From Branchiostoma floridae (Eukaryota; Chordata; Leptocardii; Amphioxiformes; Branchiostomatidae): a DNA stretch of 64,000 nucleotides. Under the pieces are notes generated by a model. That model worked only from the letters and a program-made list of their open reading frames with translations, was not told the origin of the DNA and did no database searches. Position numbers and translations under genes: made by a program. This document shows, piece after piece, positions 25,022 to 37,212 of this stretch. The stretch covers positions 16,044,621 through 16,108,620 of the forward strand of contig NC_049982.1 of NCBI RefSeq assembly GCF_000003815.2. Reading direction: 5' to 3'. How positions within the stretch are numbered: position 1 is the stretch's first letter; each line of letters starts with the position of its first letter.

Positions 25022-28000
25022 ATGAGTCAGGTAAGATTCTGGTACATGTCAGAGAATCTCCTGGTAGATCTGTGCGGGGGCAGAAACAGTATCTTGTGGC
25101 CAAACAATATCCAGCCAGTCCCATATATACGTTCGCGTGTGTTAATTGTCGGGACCTTGGACTTTATTTAAGGAACATTTAAACGTATTTCTATCATAAC
25201 ACATATGGCACGAGGTACTATACTGATGTTACATCAGATCAGTAACATTTTTATAAGAATGAATACCTAAGTTAACCATCCGCTTTCATTTCTCAAGAGC
25301 TTGTACTATAATTTCCCGGTCCGTTATTTGCGTGTCCCTTTAATTTTTTTTAATGACACTTCCTCTTTCATGATCAGGCTGTGAAAACAACGGGGAGTCG
25401 AAACTTGAAACAGGAAGTCGAAGTCAAAGCATAATAAGAAGTGACAACTGAATTATTGACTTATCACAAAGGCACCACGTCTCATTCTAAAACTACATGT
25501 AATATTGTCTTAGTATTGTACCAGTCATGTTAACATGGTTCTACTTGTATCACAACAGTGGCCCAGAACGTGCTGGCCCACCCTCAGCACGTGTTCCATG
25601 GCTCCAGATTACATGTTGGACCGTGGTCACGTCACCTCTCTGACGATCGCGAGGAAGGGATGGAGCAAGAGGCTGGCCTATCGGAAACAGGTGGGCAGGA
25701 ATATGATTTACAACTTATCCCATCCCCTGTCATGGTGCATGCAAGGATATGTTAGAATCTGTTATTGATATGATATTCAATACACGTATCCACATATAGT
25801 GTCAGTAGAGTAGATAGTTCGCCAGATTTAGGTATGTATATGCACTTGTCATTTTTATTACCCCCATGGCATGGACATACAATGTCAAATTGAATAGTTC
25901 ATGAATAGCAAAGGAGCAAGTGACAATTGCCCGATCTAATTGTTAAGATGATGTTTCAGTGAACCTGTTAGCCAAAGGACCGCCCAACGCAGATCCACCA
26001 TGTAGCGACTTCAATCAAACAGCCACCATCAGCAGCAGATCACGAGACACGCACCTATCAACACACTCACGGCATGACCAGGACCGATTACCGCGCTCAT
26101 CAGGTGTGGTGGGAGCCGTTAGCCGCCCAAACGCACCGAAACAACAGCAAGAAAGCAGTCTTCCACCCACCGGGACTACCGTCATGAAAGTAGAAATTGT
26201 TGAAGGATATGCGAAACTACTACTGCAGCACTATGGCGATGTGATACGGGAGGCTGAGCAATCCTTCTCCGTAAGAGTCAGACCAGCCAGTGGGGGCTTC
26301 TCCGTCAGTGGCACCAGCGAGGGGGCAAGTAAGGCGAAGTTCTTCTTGGAAGAAATAGCAGCGTCTGTGCAGACAGACGTCCTGCAGAGTTTCAAACCAG
26401 GTTGGTGATTTATAAATGTCCTAAATGCATGTGCCTTATTTTCCTAGTGGATTTCAATACCTCCACCTAACAAAAGAAGGTAATATTAATTTTGATAAGA
26501 TTAGGGCATCAAAAAGTAATAGCTATAACGTTGAGTGTGTTACTTAAATCATAGACACAGTTACTACTAAGAACAGCAAACATGAGAAACCAGCCTATCC
26601 ATACAGACAACGACGATTGTGCTATTGGATGCCTGGTTGAAGAATTCTTTATTTAAAAACCTTTATATAAAAATCTTCAGGCATGTACCAATACCTGAAA
26701 GAGAAGGAGGGCCGTGAAGTGCTGCAGTCTATAGAACAGGACTTCCGGTGCGTCATCCTTGTGGAGAGTGTATCTGGGAACGAGGCATCGCCAGGAAAAG
26801 AGGGAGAAACGGCGGCTTCGAATGTAGAGGTATGTTCTGTAGGGATATGACTTTGTTGTGAACACATTTTTGCAAAATTTTGGCGGCACACTTTTCTTCC
26901 CGAACCTATACGTGTTTGATAACAATCTAACCCCAAAAATCCTTCTTTAATATTCTTGTATAAGGCTGCAGGTAACACGGTACCTGTGATGTACTCTTGT
27001 ACACCTGTACCAGGCCAGGCTGAACTTCACATCCGTGACGTCATAGTACAGGTTCAGATGGGAGACATTACCATGGAACAAGTCTCTGCCATCGTCAATC
27101 CTTCACAAAACAATCTTGGTAGGTCCTGTTTTATCATGTAATGGGTAACAGTTATATGATCATTGCATTTTCAGGCAGTTGGTGTCAGGAAGATCATCTG
27201 ATAAGTTATCCTTCAGCCTGCTAAAGTAGTCATTTGGCACAAAAGTATTATTGGCTATGGGTTGGGGCAGCAAGGAGAAGGTTAAACGTAGAATGAGTAT
27301 GCAGTATTCCGTAGTTAGAATGGAAATCAACGCTTTCATTTCAAGCTGCCCTGACCTACGACTAACGGTTATGTCTCCTAACAGACTTGGACAAAGGTCT
27401 GAGCAGAGCCATATCAATGGCAGCCGGCCCCAGTGTCCAGAAGGAGTGTCGACAGTACATCAGGGACAACTGGTATCCCAAGGCAGGCGACGTGGTTGCT
27501 ACAGGTGAGCGCTTGTATTGAAAGGATGCTATTGTCATTAACCTGTCGCTTTCGTTGCGCAATGTTCCATATCTATAAACCCCTTCCATATTGTTCAAAC
27601 ACAAATCTTATTTTTGATAATTCAACAGGGGCTGGAAACCTGCCGTGCGCAGCCATTCTCCATCTCGTGCAGCCCACAGCCAAATATCTGCGGTCAGATG
27701 TGAAGAACTGCCTGCTGGTCGCGCACCAGATGAACCTGCGGTCACTCGTCTTTCCTGCGGTAGGAACAGGTGAGAATAGTCCATTTTATCAATTGGGAAA
27801 AAACATTAACCAAACAAATGCCGTTTACCTCTGCCCTCTGTCCCATATTAGATGTTTTGTTTAGATAAAACTGCTACATTAACAATAATTATAAGATCTG
27901 AAGACATACTGCCTTCGTCCGACTCATACAAATGCAGGAAGGTTCCACATCAAGCCTGAGCGGTCGGCGAGGTGCATGATTGACGGCATCGCGGAGTTCG

Positions 28001-30825
28001 TGCAGGACTGGAGCCCCACCACCCTGTCCATCATCAGGATCGTCATCTTCCAGGAGACCATGTTACAAGCGTTCCACACAGCCGTCCACAGGAAGGCCTC
28101 GGAGAACGAAGGGAAAGTGACCCCATCGAAAAACACAAACCACCTCAGTAGGCTAAAAAGTAGGTACCCATTACATAGTGAGCTATGATTTATATATGAA
28201 TACATTATGCCAATGCCATTGCTTACATGTATATCGTATGGCGTGAGATCAAGATAATCTGCATAGTTACTTCCAAGCTGTAGCTGTTACCTTTGACTAT
28301 AAACGACCTTTCTTTCCATGCATGCATATGCGAAATGTTCTTTAGTTTAGACAGGTAACAAGAATGCAAACAATATAACCTACAGTTCTAAAACCTGATC
28401 AAAGTCCAACATTTTTTACCTCAAGACATTGCCAGTGACAAGATAAAGAGCATGGGAAAGCATCAAAAACACGAACCACGCTGCTCCACAGTCCCACTCC
28501 CCAGACCGGAACCGCCCCGTAAAGCTAACTTCGAAGACGAAGATTTTCAGCCCAACGAAGTTCTGCTGCACATCTTCTGCCTTGATCAGGAGAGGCTACA
28601 GAATGCTCGGAAAACAGTGGAAGACTTTCTCCACCAGTACACAGCTGTGGCGGTCATCAACGACGACAAGGAGACGGGGATCGCTCAACTTGTGAAGGAG
28701 GAGGTTAAATGGCTTCGGTTTTTGGGACATGAAGAAAACGTGTCCATCTCAATCGGTGAGATTTCAAAATAACTAGTATCTATCCTCCTGTCATCATATT
28801 TATACTCTGATAAAATTTTAATTGCAATAGTAATCGTCTGTTTCCTTGAGGCCTGATTATTGATGATATTGATTAAAGATGATATTTCTCAACACTTTTT
28901 ATCTGCTTGAGAGTACCAAGGCAAGGAGTTTGTTGAACAAAACTCCTTGGTAGCATCATTTACCTATTTGACGTAACTGACACTGAGAAATTTGATCACG
29001 GAATATCTTTGATTGATTATTTGTCACAACAACCACGATGTATTCAGAACAGGAACATTGCATCCGTATCGAGGGAAGTCGGAACGTGACGGACATTGCA
29101 GCTCAAGTCCGTCTGGTCCTGAAGACGATCGTGGAGAGACGCAGTCGGTTTGCAAGACTGATGTCATCAGAAAACTACCAGTGGTGAGTACCTGTCCTAT
29201 CTATAAATTACGGTACACGTTTAAGAGCTAACCGTACCTGGTTAAGCCACCGGTAGCTGTGCCGAAGGATGCGTCTTTTAAGACGCAACTTTCTGCACAG
29301 CTACCATTAAATTGATATTGAAAATTAAGGTACACAGAAAACGTCATGCGTAGTTGAACAGATGCCTAAAACGTGTCTCTCTCATATCTATATGTCTGTG
29401 GTACTATTACAGGTATTATGAGCTACCAGGTGAACCATGCCGTTCCTTCCAAACCACGTCCAACAGTAGAATAGAGACAGCATTTCAAGCAAACGCCGCT
29501 AAGTGCTTCTGTGTGGAGGACAGCAGGCCGCTTGTTGTAGACTTCTCTGCCATGACGTTGGCTGTACAAACGTCTAATGCTGTCGGGGAGGTCCGTAGAG
29601 AAGACTTAGCTATATATTCCGGTATGAATTGTTATGTGTTTTATTTGTTTACTTTTCTTTAGTGAATATGGCCTTCAGACGCAATGTCAATCCTGCTTTC
29701 TAATTTGGTCTCTTTACGTTTGTGCTTAAAAAATATGCCTTTCTGAAATTCTGCGTTTATTATTGCAGTAACACCATATTACCCCATAGTGATCACTGTG
29801 ACAGCGACATGGGCACAGATTTTCTATGTATATGTCACAATGCACCTCATCGTACACTACGCCAAACTGGAACATTTGTTACGTTGTATTTTAGACACCG
29901 TGTTTCCAGGCAGATGGGGCCCTCAGCCGATGGAACCCAGGACGGAGAAGCCTAAGCTGTGTCATCTCGTGACGCTGGACCCCCTCTCCACAGAATTCCT
30001 CTCCGTCCAAGACAAGTTGTTCTCCAGCCTGGGGGACATGAGGGCGATCGTCCTGCGGATAGAGCGAGTACAGAACCAGCTACTGTGGATGGAGTATAGC
30101 GTACAGAGAGGAAGGACAAATGGCAACTCTCCAGCACGGTACGATATCTCTTCAATTTGCAGACAAGTTTGTATTTGCGCTAGATCTTGTGTCTGTTTTG
30201 AACGTTTACATTAAACTTGGACTTGTTGTTACAGAGCGGAGGAGACAGATCTGTGGTACGGTACCTCAGCTGAAGCCTGTCATATGATCTGTCTTCACGG
30301 GTTCAACAGTCACGTCACTGGACACTACGGTACGAATCGTTTTACGCGCTTTCTGTTTTCTTGTCTTTTAGTGATACTTGTACGTTTTGAATCATTTTTT
30401 CGGTTACAAAAGTCAAGGGTAACACACCCAATTAAGGACACAGCGAGGCGACGCCAACGTGAAGAAGTCCAGTGAGATAGATAGTCCGTCCGCTTTACTC
30501 AATAAGGGATAAGGAGGAACTTATTTTCTATCTATCTACAGACGGAGGGTCACAGAAAGGGACTGCTTTTACCCAGGATGCAGTATGTGCCACAAAGGAC
30601 CTCTGCACCCCCGACTACTGTGGTCGTAAGAAGGTCATTCTGGCAAAGGTTCTCGTGAAAGAACGCGATAGTGCTGGTGAAACCGCAAAACGAGAACCTT
30701 ACGATAGGGACGTGGGAAATCCACAATGTGACACATTCACCTGCGAAGTCAACCCGAGCTTATATGTCGCATGTAATGGTGCAGAGGCGTATCCGGTGTA
30801 CCTCATTTCGTTCAAAGTGTTCTAA
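25022..30825 (+). CDS. Gene C: PARP14/PARP9-like pseudoenzyme (RRM, KH-like, macro, WWE, inactive PARP); start in gap
   Basis: Exons: <25022-25030, 25559-25690, 25960-26400, 26681-26829, 26965-27118, 27385-27504, 27629-27769, 27938-28159, 28426-28755, 29048-29183, 29413-29621, 29910-30138, 30235-30329, 30542-30825; at least 882 residues, all phases consistent with gene B. Order: RRM (second half AQNVLAHPQHVFHGSRLHV), a Ser/Pro-rich linker, KH-like unit, macro (loop AIVNPSQNNLD, not NAAN), KH-like linker, WWE (QWYYELPGEPCRSF), PARP. The catalytic residues are all altered: LWYGT replaces LWHGT (codon 30257-30259), KGTAF replaces KGTYF (codon 30565-30567), and the third position is Leu (PSLYVACNG). 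The NAD+-binding His and Tyr are therefore both gone, as in vertebrate PARP13 and PARP9, which lack the His. The frame is intact over 14 exons, so this is a conserved pseudoenzyme and not a decayed gene. The likely role is scaffold or RNA/ADP-ribose sensing, by analogy. Confidence 0.88.
25357..25369 (-). promoter_or_regulatory. Second copy of the PU.1/ETS-like motif, intron 1 of gene C
   Basis: Identical 13-base motif (CACTTCCTCTTTC) to that at 24882-24894, 475 bases downstream. Flanking bases differ, so this is not part of a visible longer duplication. Confidence 0.25.
29252..29305. repeat. Long near-perfect hairpin in an intron of gene C
   Basis: The sequence folds on itself: GGTAGCTGTGC pairs with GCACAGCTACC at the base and GCGTCTT pairs with AAGACGC at the top, with two mismatches and a wobble pair between and a 2-base loop. 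It could be a small palindromic transposon end or a transcribed hairpin. The very small loop is not typical of a microRNA precursor. Confidence 0.6.
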
Positions 30826-31953
30826 AAAGACATCTGAATCAAAACTTTCTTCCCTGAGCGTATACGTAATTAACAGTGCAATCTGACCTTGTAACACAGT
30901 CGCAGTCTTGGAATCTTCAAACGACAAATAATGCCACTAAACATATGAACTTGACATTTGATAAACACAGACATATTCCAGCTGATTGAGTATAGCTCAC
31001 ACACATGCATGATTCTTGGCTTCATTTATTCATCCGCAATGTATACACAAGTCGTCATTCTTCTTTCAAATTCTTAAGTTAGTTTTCACGTTTATCATGA
31101 TAGATAACAGTACTTCTCTGAAATTCGTTAGTACCTGTATCTGTTCACAAAAGATAACACTTTAGTTTACAATCTATATATTGTATAAAATCCTTTTTAA
31201 AAATTTGCCGATCAGTATGCAGTACGTGTTCTAATAACTACCTGGTTTAATAAAATTTGATACTGAATCAAATTAAAACAAATTATGTTTTTGGTGCATT
31301 TCTAGTGGGATATGTACATGTTGTATGCCGTTTATGGTCAAGTGATCGTCTACTGGCAAATAAATCATATCATCAGATGGTCACAGTCAATATTGTAAAG
31401 AAGAATTTGTAAATTCCTGTCAGGTGCAAGGAATTTAGTACATATCATAGAAAATTTGATGTATCTGAATGAACAGAAAAAAAATAAACAACACAAATGC
31501 ATGTTCTACTTTAAAACTTCTAAACAATTTGCACACCAGTCAAAATGCCAGTATTTGGACACCATAATTGTTTACATAAATTGCATTAGTTTTAGCCACA
31601 TTTCAATTACATTTATCTCGGTATCTCTACTTCTGAGATATATCATTATGTAGCAGATACTGACGTCTATGACAGAATTTACGCTACTTAATGTACATAT
31701 TCACTCAACATGTTTTCTAAGATAAACATTAAGTTCACGTGCACGGTAAAATACAATTATGTCTTTCTGTTATCATATGTTATCATTCTGTTAACATACA
31801 TAGTAGATTGGCAGGAGGTTAGTTATCACGTTATCACTAATGCAAAAATCAATGCCTCGATCAAACTATTCAAATGTTCAAATAGGGACAAGTCCTTGGT
31901 GAAGCAGGGGAAACATTGTATATGGAGTTTCTCTTGCCACCACGTCACTGGTC
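30826..31953. other. Convergent 3' region between genes C (+) and D (-)
   Basis: AT-rich sequence with AATAAA at 31249-31254 and 31359-31364, which are candidate polyadenylation signals for gene C. The 3' UTR of gene D lies on the other strand to the right. No coding exon is seen. Confidence 0.5.
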
Positions 31954-34900
31954 TTACTTGATGCCTTTAGTTGCGAGCTCCTCCCTCAGTCTTGCAAGGT
32001 AACCTGGGTCCGGGTAGCCGTAACTGAAATGTACAAATTCATATTATAATTGGAGTACTGGTATGCATGGAAAACAAATGCAAATATACAAATGAAACAG
32101 ACCATGGATTATAGAATAACTATCGTAGTCTGGTGGTAAAACAACATTGAAGGTGATGAATTATAAACTTGGCACTAAAAGACACTAACCCAGAGGCTCC
32201 TCCGTAGACACGGGTTTTATGGTGAATGTCGTTCCAGACCACCGTGTCTGTAGCGCCGGTTGTGACGGATGTCCCAACAGTGAAGACCAGGCGGTTGTCA
32301 AAGGCACGTTTCAGGAGTTGGACAAACTCTCGTCCCTCTTCGTTGTTAGGGAGATAGGCTGTCCTGGAGGTACCGCTGAAGTGGTGACCGGGGTTGGGAT
32401 GGTCAGGCTGTAAGGTGAAATGTGAATAGGACAGGTAGATTGATTTAGTGCATACATCTTTGCAGACTTAGAAAAATATGAACATTCAAGCTGAAAACTG
32501 TTTCATCAAAATGTTAATCTATTTCCGCCCCAATAACAGGACGAGATACTTACCCCTTGTGTCCCAGAAGAGAAGTAGTAGTTGATGACGATGGTACCAT
32601 AGTTCTCGTACCCAGGGAGCCGTGTCCCATAGTCCGTGTGCCAGTCCATACGTCCCGGGGGCTGGTTTCCTTTCAGCTCTCCAACAATGGTGTTACACAT
32701 GGGACACTGGGACTTGTAGGACAGTGCTGTATCTACACAAGCTCTACAGAACGTGTGTTTACATGGGAGAGATTTAGGATCAGTTATTTCTGATATACAT
32801 ATGGAACAATCATCTGCAGCAGCATCTGCACCTCCCCCTTTGTCTCCTGGGTCTGTGTGTGACTTACGTGACGATGTTTGATGATACCTGTCTGACGGTG
32901 GCCGGCTGACACCATCGTCTGACGATGCCTCAGGGTCAGTCGTGATTGCTGAGGCGCTTGAGGACAGTTTCTTATCAAAGGTATCTGCTAGTACCTTGAC
33001 TGTTGCTTGGTCCATGTCGATGAAGATGATTCTTCTTAGTGTACAAGAAGAAGACCTTACCCTCTGGAGGAACCGTTCTAGTCCGGAGACTAGTGACTCT
33101 GCACACGTCTGCTTTGGCATGCCAAAGATTCCTACAGGAAGATTGCGAAGTGAAATAATCAACAATGAGCTTTGTTATATACCGTATATACCGTGGATAT
33201 GGATAATGGTCAGGGATGCACACACAACAACAGATTGTATACATTCGAATCGGACATACAACTGTTATCAATATGAAATTATTCTCACCAGAGCTTATGG
33301 CCGGAATAGCCACTGAACGCGCCTTCAGTGTTGCAGATGCTTCGTTCAGAATGTTGTAGCATGTCTGCTGCAACTCCCGTACGTTTGCATCTTCGCGACC
33401 ATGTGTCCATCTCGGTCCCACGGCATGAATGATGTTTTTACAGGGAAGTTGCCCTCCTCCTGTTACTGCCGTCTCTGTGACCCGAACACGCCCGTAGGTC
33501 TTGACATGGTAACTGCTCTCCTGTTGGACAGACGGACCGCCTGCCCTGGAGATCGCTCCTGCTACGCCACTCCCGTGGCTGAGGTGCTCGTTCGCGGCGT
33601 TAGCGATGACATCCACCGGCAGATGTGTGATATCCCCGAGGGCGACCACGATCTGTATCCCCTCCTTTGTTGTGTGGTTGAACCATTCTGTAGTTGACGA
33701 ACTGCCAGCCCCAGTCCCGCCTCGCCTACTAGCATTAGGCAGCCCTGCTGTTACATCCATACCCCTCCTCCTTCGACCTCGCGCAGCTATGCCGAGATGA
33801 TCACACATTGCCGTCTTCGCCTCCTGGACCTCCCTGTCTGTTCCGTAGAACATCACGCCTTTGTCCACAGTAGTCTTCAGCATCACTCGGGGGAAGTCTT
33901 CCGTGATTTTCGCGACAGCTTTGGAGACTTGGTTTGGTGGAATGTGCTTGGACTGTAGGTCAAGCATCTTGCACACGATGCCGTGGTGAGTTTTCTGGTA
34001 GAGTGTTGTGAATTCTTCTAAAGCATTGTTTGGGTCGCTGCCTGCTGCATCGCTTCCAAAGAACCCCACTTCTGTTTGTCCGTTAACATCGTTCATGACG
34101 ATCACTGCTTTGTTCTTCAGAATGATGTCTAGCACCTGCGACTCGTTAACTTGCCTCAGATAGGACATGATATCCGGATCTATGACAATCTTGATCGGAT
34201 CGTCCGGGGTAGCCTGAGAAGCATGATTCACTTGCTTGCTGTAATGACTTGTTGATGCGCTCGGACCACCATATTGGCCGCCATTAGTGTGTGGAAGCTG
34301 GCCCGACGTCCTCCCCTTATCCACGTGCGTGAGAGGCATCCTTGTTCCTGGCTGGGATGTGGTCTGGCCGATGGCATGTGTGCCTTGAGCACAATGTACC
34401 TCTATCTGCAACAGGCTGCGAACTTTTCTTATCATGCCCCATTTGCCAACTATCTCCACTCCGTTGCTCTCTTTGCCTTTCTTAAACTTTATGCCATCTA
34501 GATCTTTCCCCATTTTTACTGTGCGTTTCCACGATTCGGTGATGTAGCGAGATTTCTCCGGCCCAACTAATGCACGGACGGTTTTGAAAACCTGCAAGGC
34601 ATAGGTGCATATAGACATTTTAACAACTCCTGAAAATTGAACACGATGAGGTTATGAAAATCAGATCAATACAAATTGTAAGCCATGCAACAATGCATAC
34701 AACCCCCTCCCTTAAGCAGAGGAAACGAATGTTGTTTTGTGTACCTCCTACCCTCTTAGCCTAAAAAAACGTATGAGTTGGGAATTTTATTGGCTTATCA
34801 TATGCTGCTTGTCATATCCGGCTGACAAGATACTTTGTACAATCTGCACCTGATATACAGTCAAAAGGGCACATACCAAGCCAGATAAAAGCCCAACTCG

Positions 34901-35818
34901 TAAGTTTGCTGAGGAGGATCGATACCAGCTGATAGAACCTACCTACCTGTATGCCTTCGTAGGAGTCCTTCTGTGGGACACGTGGGAGTCCTTCTGCACC
35001 ATCTGGTTTCAATGGCCATCTTTGAACTTCAACCTTTTTGTCCCTAATGAACTGTTCTTTGTCAAGCACACCTTGGATGGCTGTTTAGAAAGGAAGAATA
35101 GCTAAGATTAAGCCAGTATGTAAAAAACGTAGTTATAGCATTCTTCATTCATGTTTACAATCATCACCTTGACCTTGACATGCCCCTAGTTATTATGTAC
35201 TATCTAGCTAACTCAGCTGCAAGATAACATGTTTCTTCGCACTAGTACTTGTGCTTAGAAAACCATTCTATCTATCTATGTGAACGGGGTTATATTGACA
35301 AATATACATGGTTTGCCTATGTCAAAATGGTGATAATTTTTTATGTCAAAATGGTGATCAATTTTACAAAGCAAATGTGCAAATGTGACCGATGAGAACT
35401 AACAAGATTCGTCCAAATATGTGATTTTAGCGGTCGAAGAGTCCCTTAGGGTGATGTTCTCGATATCGCCTCCACCGTTAGACTTCCGCATGAAGTGGAT
35501 TTCCAGTTTATCCTCGTTGATTCCATCTGGGATGTTGGAGACTAAGATGGACCGTCTGTCATAGTCAGGGTCGTCGTCTCTAAAACATGAGCGGTTTTAC
35601 ATGTCATAATAGAGCGAAAATGTAGCATTGCATGGTGATGGAAAATGGTGGAGCAATGTATAGATGACATTCCCGAAGGGGTAAAAATTAATGCATCACA
35701 CATTTTTGTGAATGCACTGTATTTCTGTTCAGTATAGAGAGTGCCCTTACCGTCTAGCCCGGTTTCTGCTACTCTTGTCGTCCATTATGCCCTCACCCTC
35801 TCCGGTTACGTCACCCAT
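31954..35818 (-). CDS. Gene D: DTX3L-like E3 ligase with RRM, KH-like, macro, RING and DTC domains
   Basis: Seven exons on the minus strand, 5' to 3': 35818-35751, 35579-35404, 35080-34947, 34591-33289, 33131-32554, 32407-32190, 32023-31954; 848 residues, all phases consistent. I chose the ATG at 35818 because it is in frame with the later Met at 35785 and follows an acceptor ending near 35837. Domains: RRM about 30-115 ([20 protein letters not shown]), KH-like about 127-200 and 240-410, macro about 430-620 with the canonical loop [19 protein letters not shown]3HC4 RING about 635-685 (CSICISEI...CKHTFCRAC...CPMC), DTC to the end ([33 protein letters not shown]). RING plus DTC is diagnostic of Deltex ligases; DTC binds ADP-ribose or NAD+ and supports ADP-ribosylation linked to ubiquitin. 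Human DTX3L has no macro domain; its partner PARP9 supplies them. Here one chain carries both. Confidence 0.9.
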
Positions 35819-36208
35819 GTTGTCACAAGCTCCGCGCTACGTTGAAAAACAATACCTGGTCAGATCAATACCTGTTTCTGATACGCCGCTCAGGTACAAA
35901 GGTCACTGATACCTGTTTGTTGTTCAATGTAACATAACTGATTTGGTGGGTCTAAAAAGTTCATGAGGGGGGGGGGGGGTCGGTTTATGTATTTTCCCCT
36001 CTCCCTTCGTTATCTTCTGTTTTAAATGGTCTAACTAATTTAAAATTGCGCTCCTAGTGGTCGGTTGGACATTTAAACCTACGAGCTAGGAGTGGGAATA
36101 TTAACCTCCGAGACAGCGAGAAATTGTGTAAACACATGCTATACTGTTTTATGGTACAATACTCTTTAATTCGCACATTGTGTTACTTGCATTACGTGTA
36201 CTGTAATT

Positions 36209-36443
36209 AAGAATCTTAACCGACTCTCTGCTCATGAAGACCTACAAATGAAATGTACACATATACCAATTATCAAGACAATCAAATGTAGCCTTCTCCA
36301 TGATCCAGTTATTATATAGGAAGTAATAAGAATCTTAACCGACTCTCTGCTCATGAAGACCTACAAATGAAATGTACACATATACCAATTATCAAGACAA
36401 TCAAATGTAGCCTTCTCCATGATCCAGTTATTATATAGGAAGT
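36209..36443. repeat. Tandem duplication, two units of 119 bases
   Basis: The block starting AAGAATCTTAACCGACTCTC at 36209 is repeated almost identically from 36328. It lies in the first intron of gene D. No frame crosses it. Confidence 0.9.
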
Positions 36444-36775
36444 TTGAAGTTTTTAAAAGACATATTGGTCACCACCCCTTCAACATAGATAGGATTGCTA
36501 ATATAGTAGTTTGCCAGTTCATCTCCCTTGTGTCCTCCCAGTAGGTATGAAACTGTCACTCAGCGGTCTCCAAATTGGAAAGAGGAACTACTGAAAGTTT
36601 ACTTACCCTCATACGGCTTCGCACGATCTGGACAATAAAAAATGATACAGTAACTAGCGCATTCAACAAGTAGTACCCCCTGGTGTATGCTCGCCTGGCA
36701 GGCCAAGAAACGGTTCTTGTCCGCCTCTCGTGATCTGGTTTCTGGGTGAAACCAGCCTTGGCCAAGTCGACCCTT

Positions 36776-36789
36776 GGAAGTGAAAGTGC
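36776..36789. promoter_or_regulatory. IRF/ISRE-like site upstream of gene D
   Basis: GGAAGTGAAAGTGC contains GAAGTGAAAGTG, the core of the IRF-binding PRD-I element of vertebrate type-I interferon promoters. It lies within or close to the candidate first exon ending at 36607. Assignment is by motif only. Confidence 0.45.
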
Positions 36790-36920
36790 TTCCGTGTCCC
36801 AACCGTTCAGGCACTATCACGTGATGTATAGAGCCAATAGAAGTGCACTACATTCGGGGGTTACCCTGACTCACTCGCTGCCTGTCCACGTGATGTTTTG
36901 CGGCCAATCAACACCGACCA

Positions 36921-36933
36921 GGAAGCGAAACTG
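36921..36933. promoter_or_regulatory. Second IRF/ISRE-like site upstream of gene D
   Basis: GGAAGCGAAACTG fits the GAAN-NGAAAC spacing of interferon-stimulated response elements. It is about 145 bases from the first IRF-like site and next to a CCAAT box at 36903-36908. Confidence 0.4.
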
Positions 36934-37023
36934 TCAGTATGCCAAGAATCGTACAGTTATGGTTTTAGGGTATCGAAGATTTAAAAGCAGATATATTTTT
37001 TTATAAGTTTAGAGCACAAATAA

Positions 37024-37112
37024 GACACTTTATAAATCAATACGGTGTCGTTCTCGTTTTATATTGACACTTTATAAATCAATACGGTGTCGTTCTCGTT
37101 TTATATTGACAC
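37024..37112. repeat. Tandem duplication, two units of 42 bases
   Basis: GACACTTTATAAATCAATAC and the bases following it to GTTTTATATT occur twice in direct succession, from 37024 and from 37066. Confidence 0.9.
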
Positions 37113-37212
37113 GGCTACTGGGTCTTTACTTTTTCTGTTACTGTACTTGATGATGACGTTATGATATACTAGTAGTACTAGTACTACTGCATAAAGATCC
37201 GGATCCGTAAAC

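Noticed and set aside
25022-30825. Gene C as a pseudogene
   Set aside because: Despite the lost catalytic residues, all 14 exons keep their frame, phase and splice sites, so a functional pseudoenzyme fits better.
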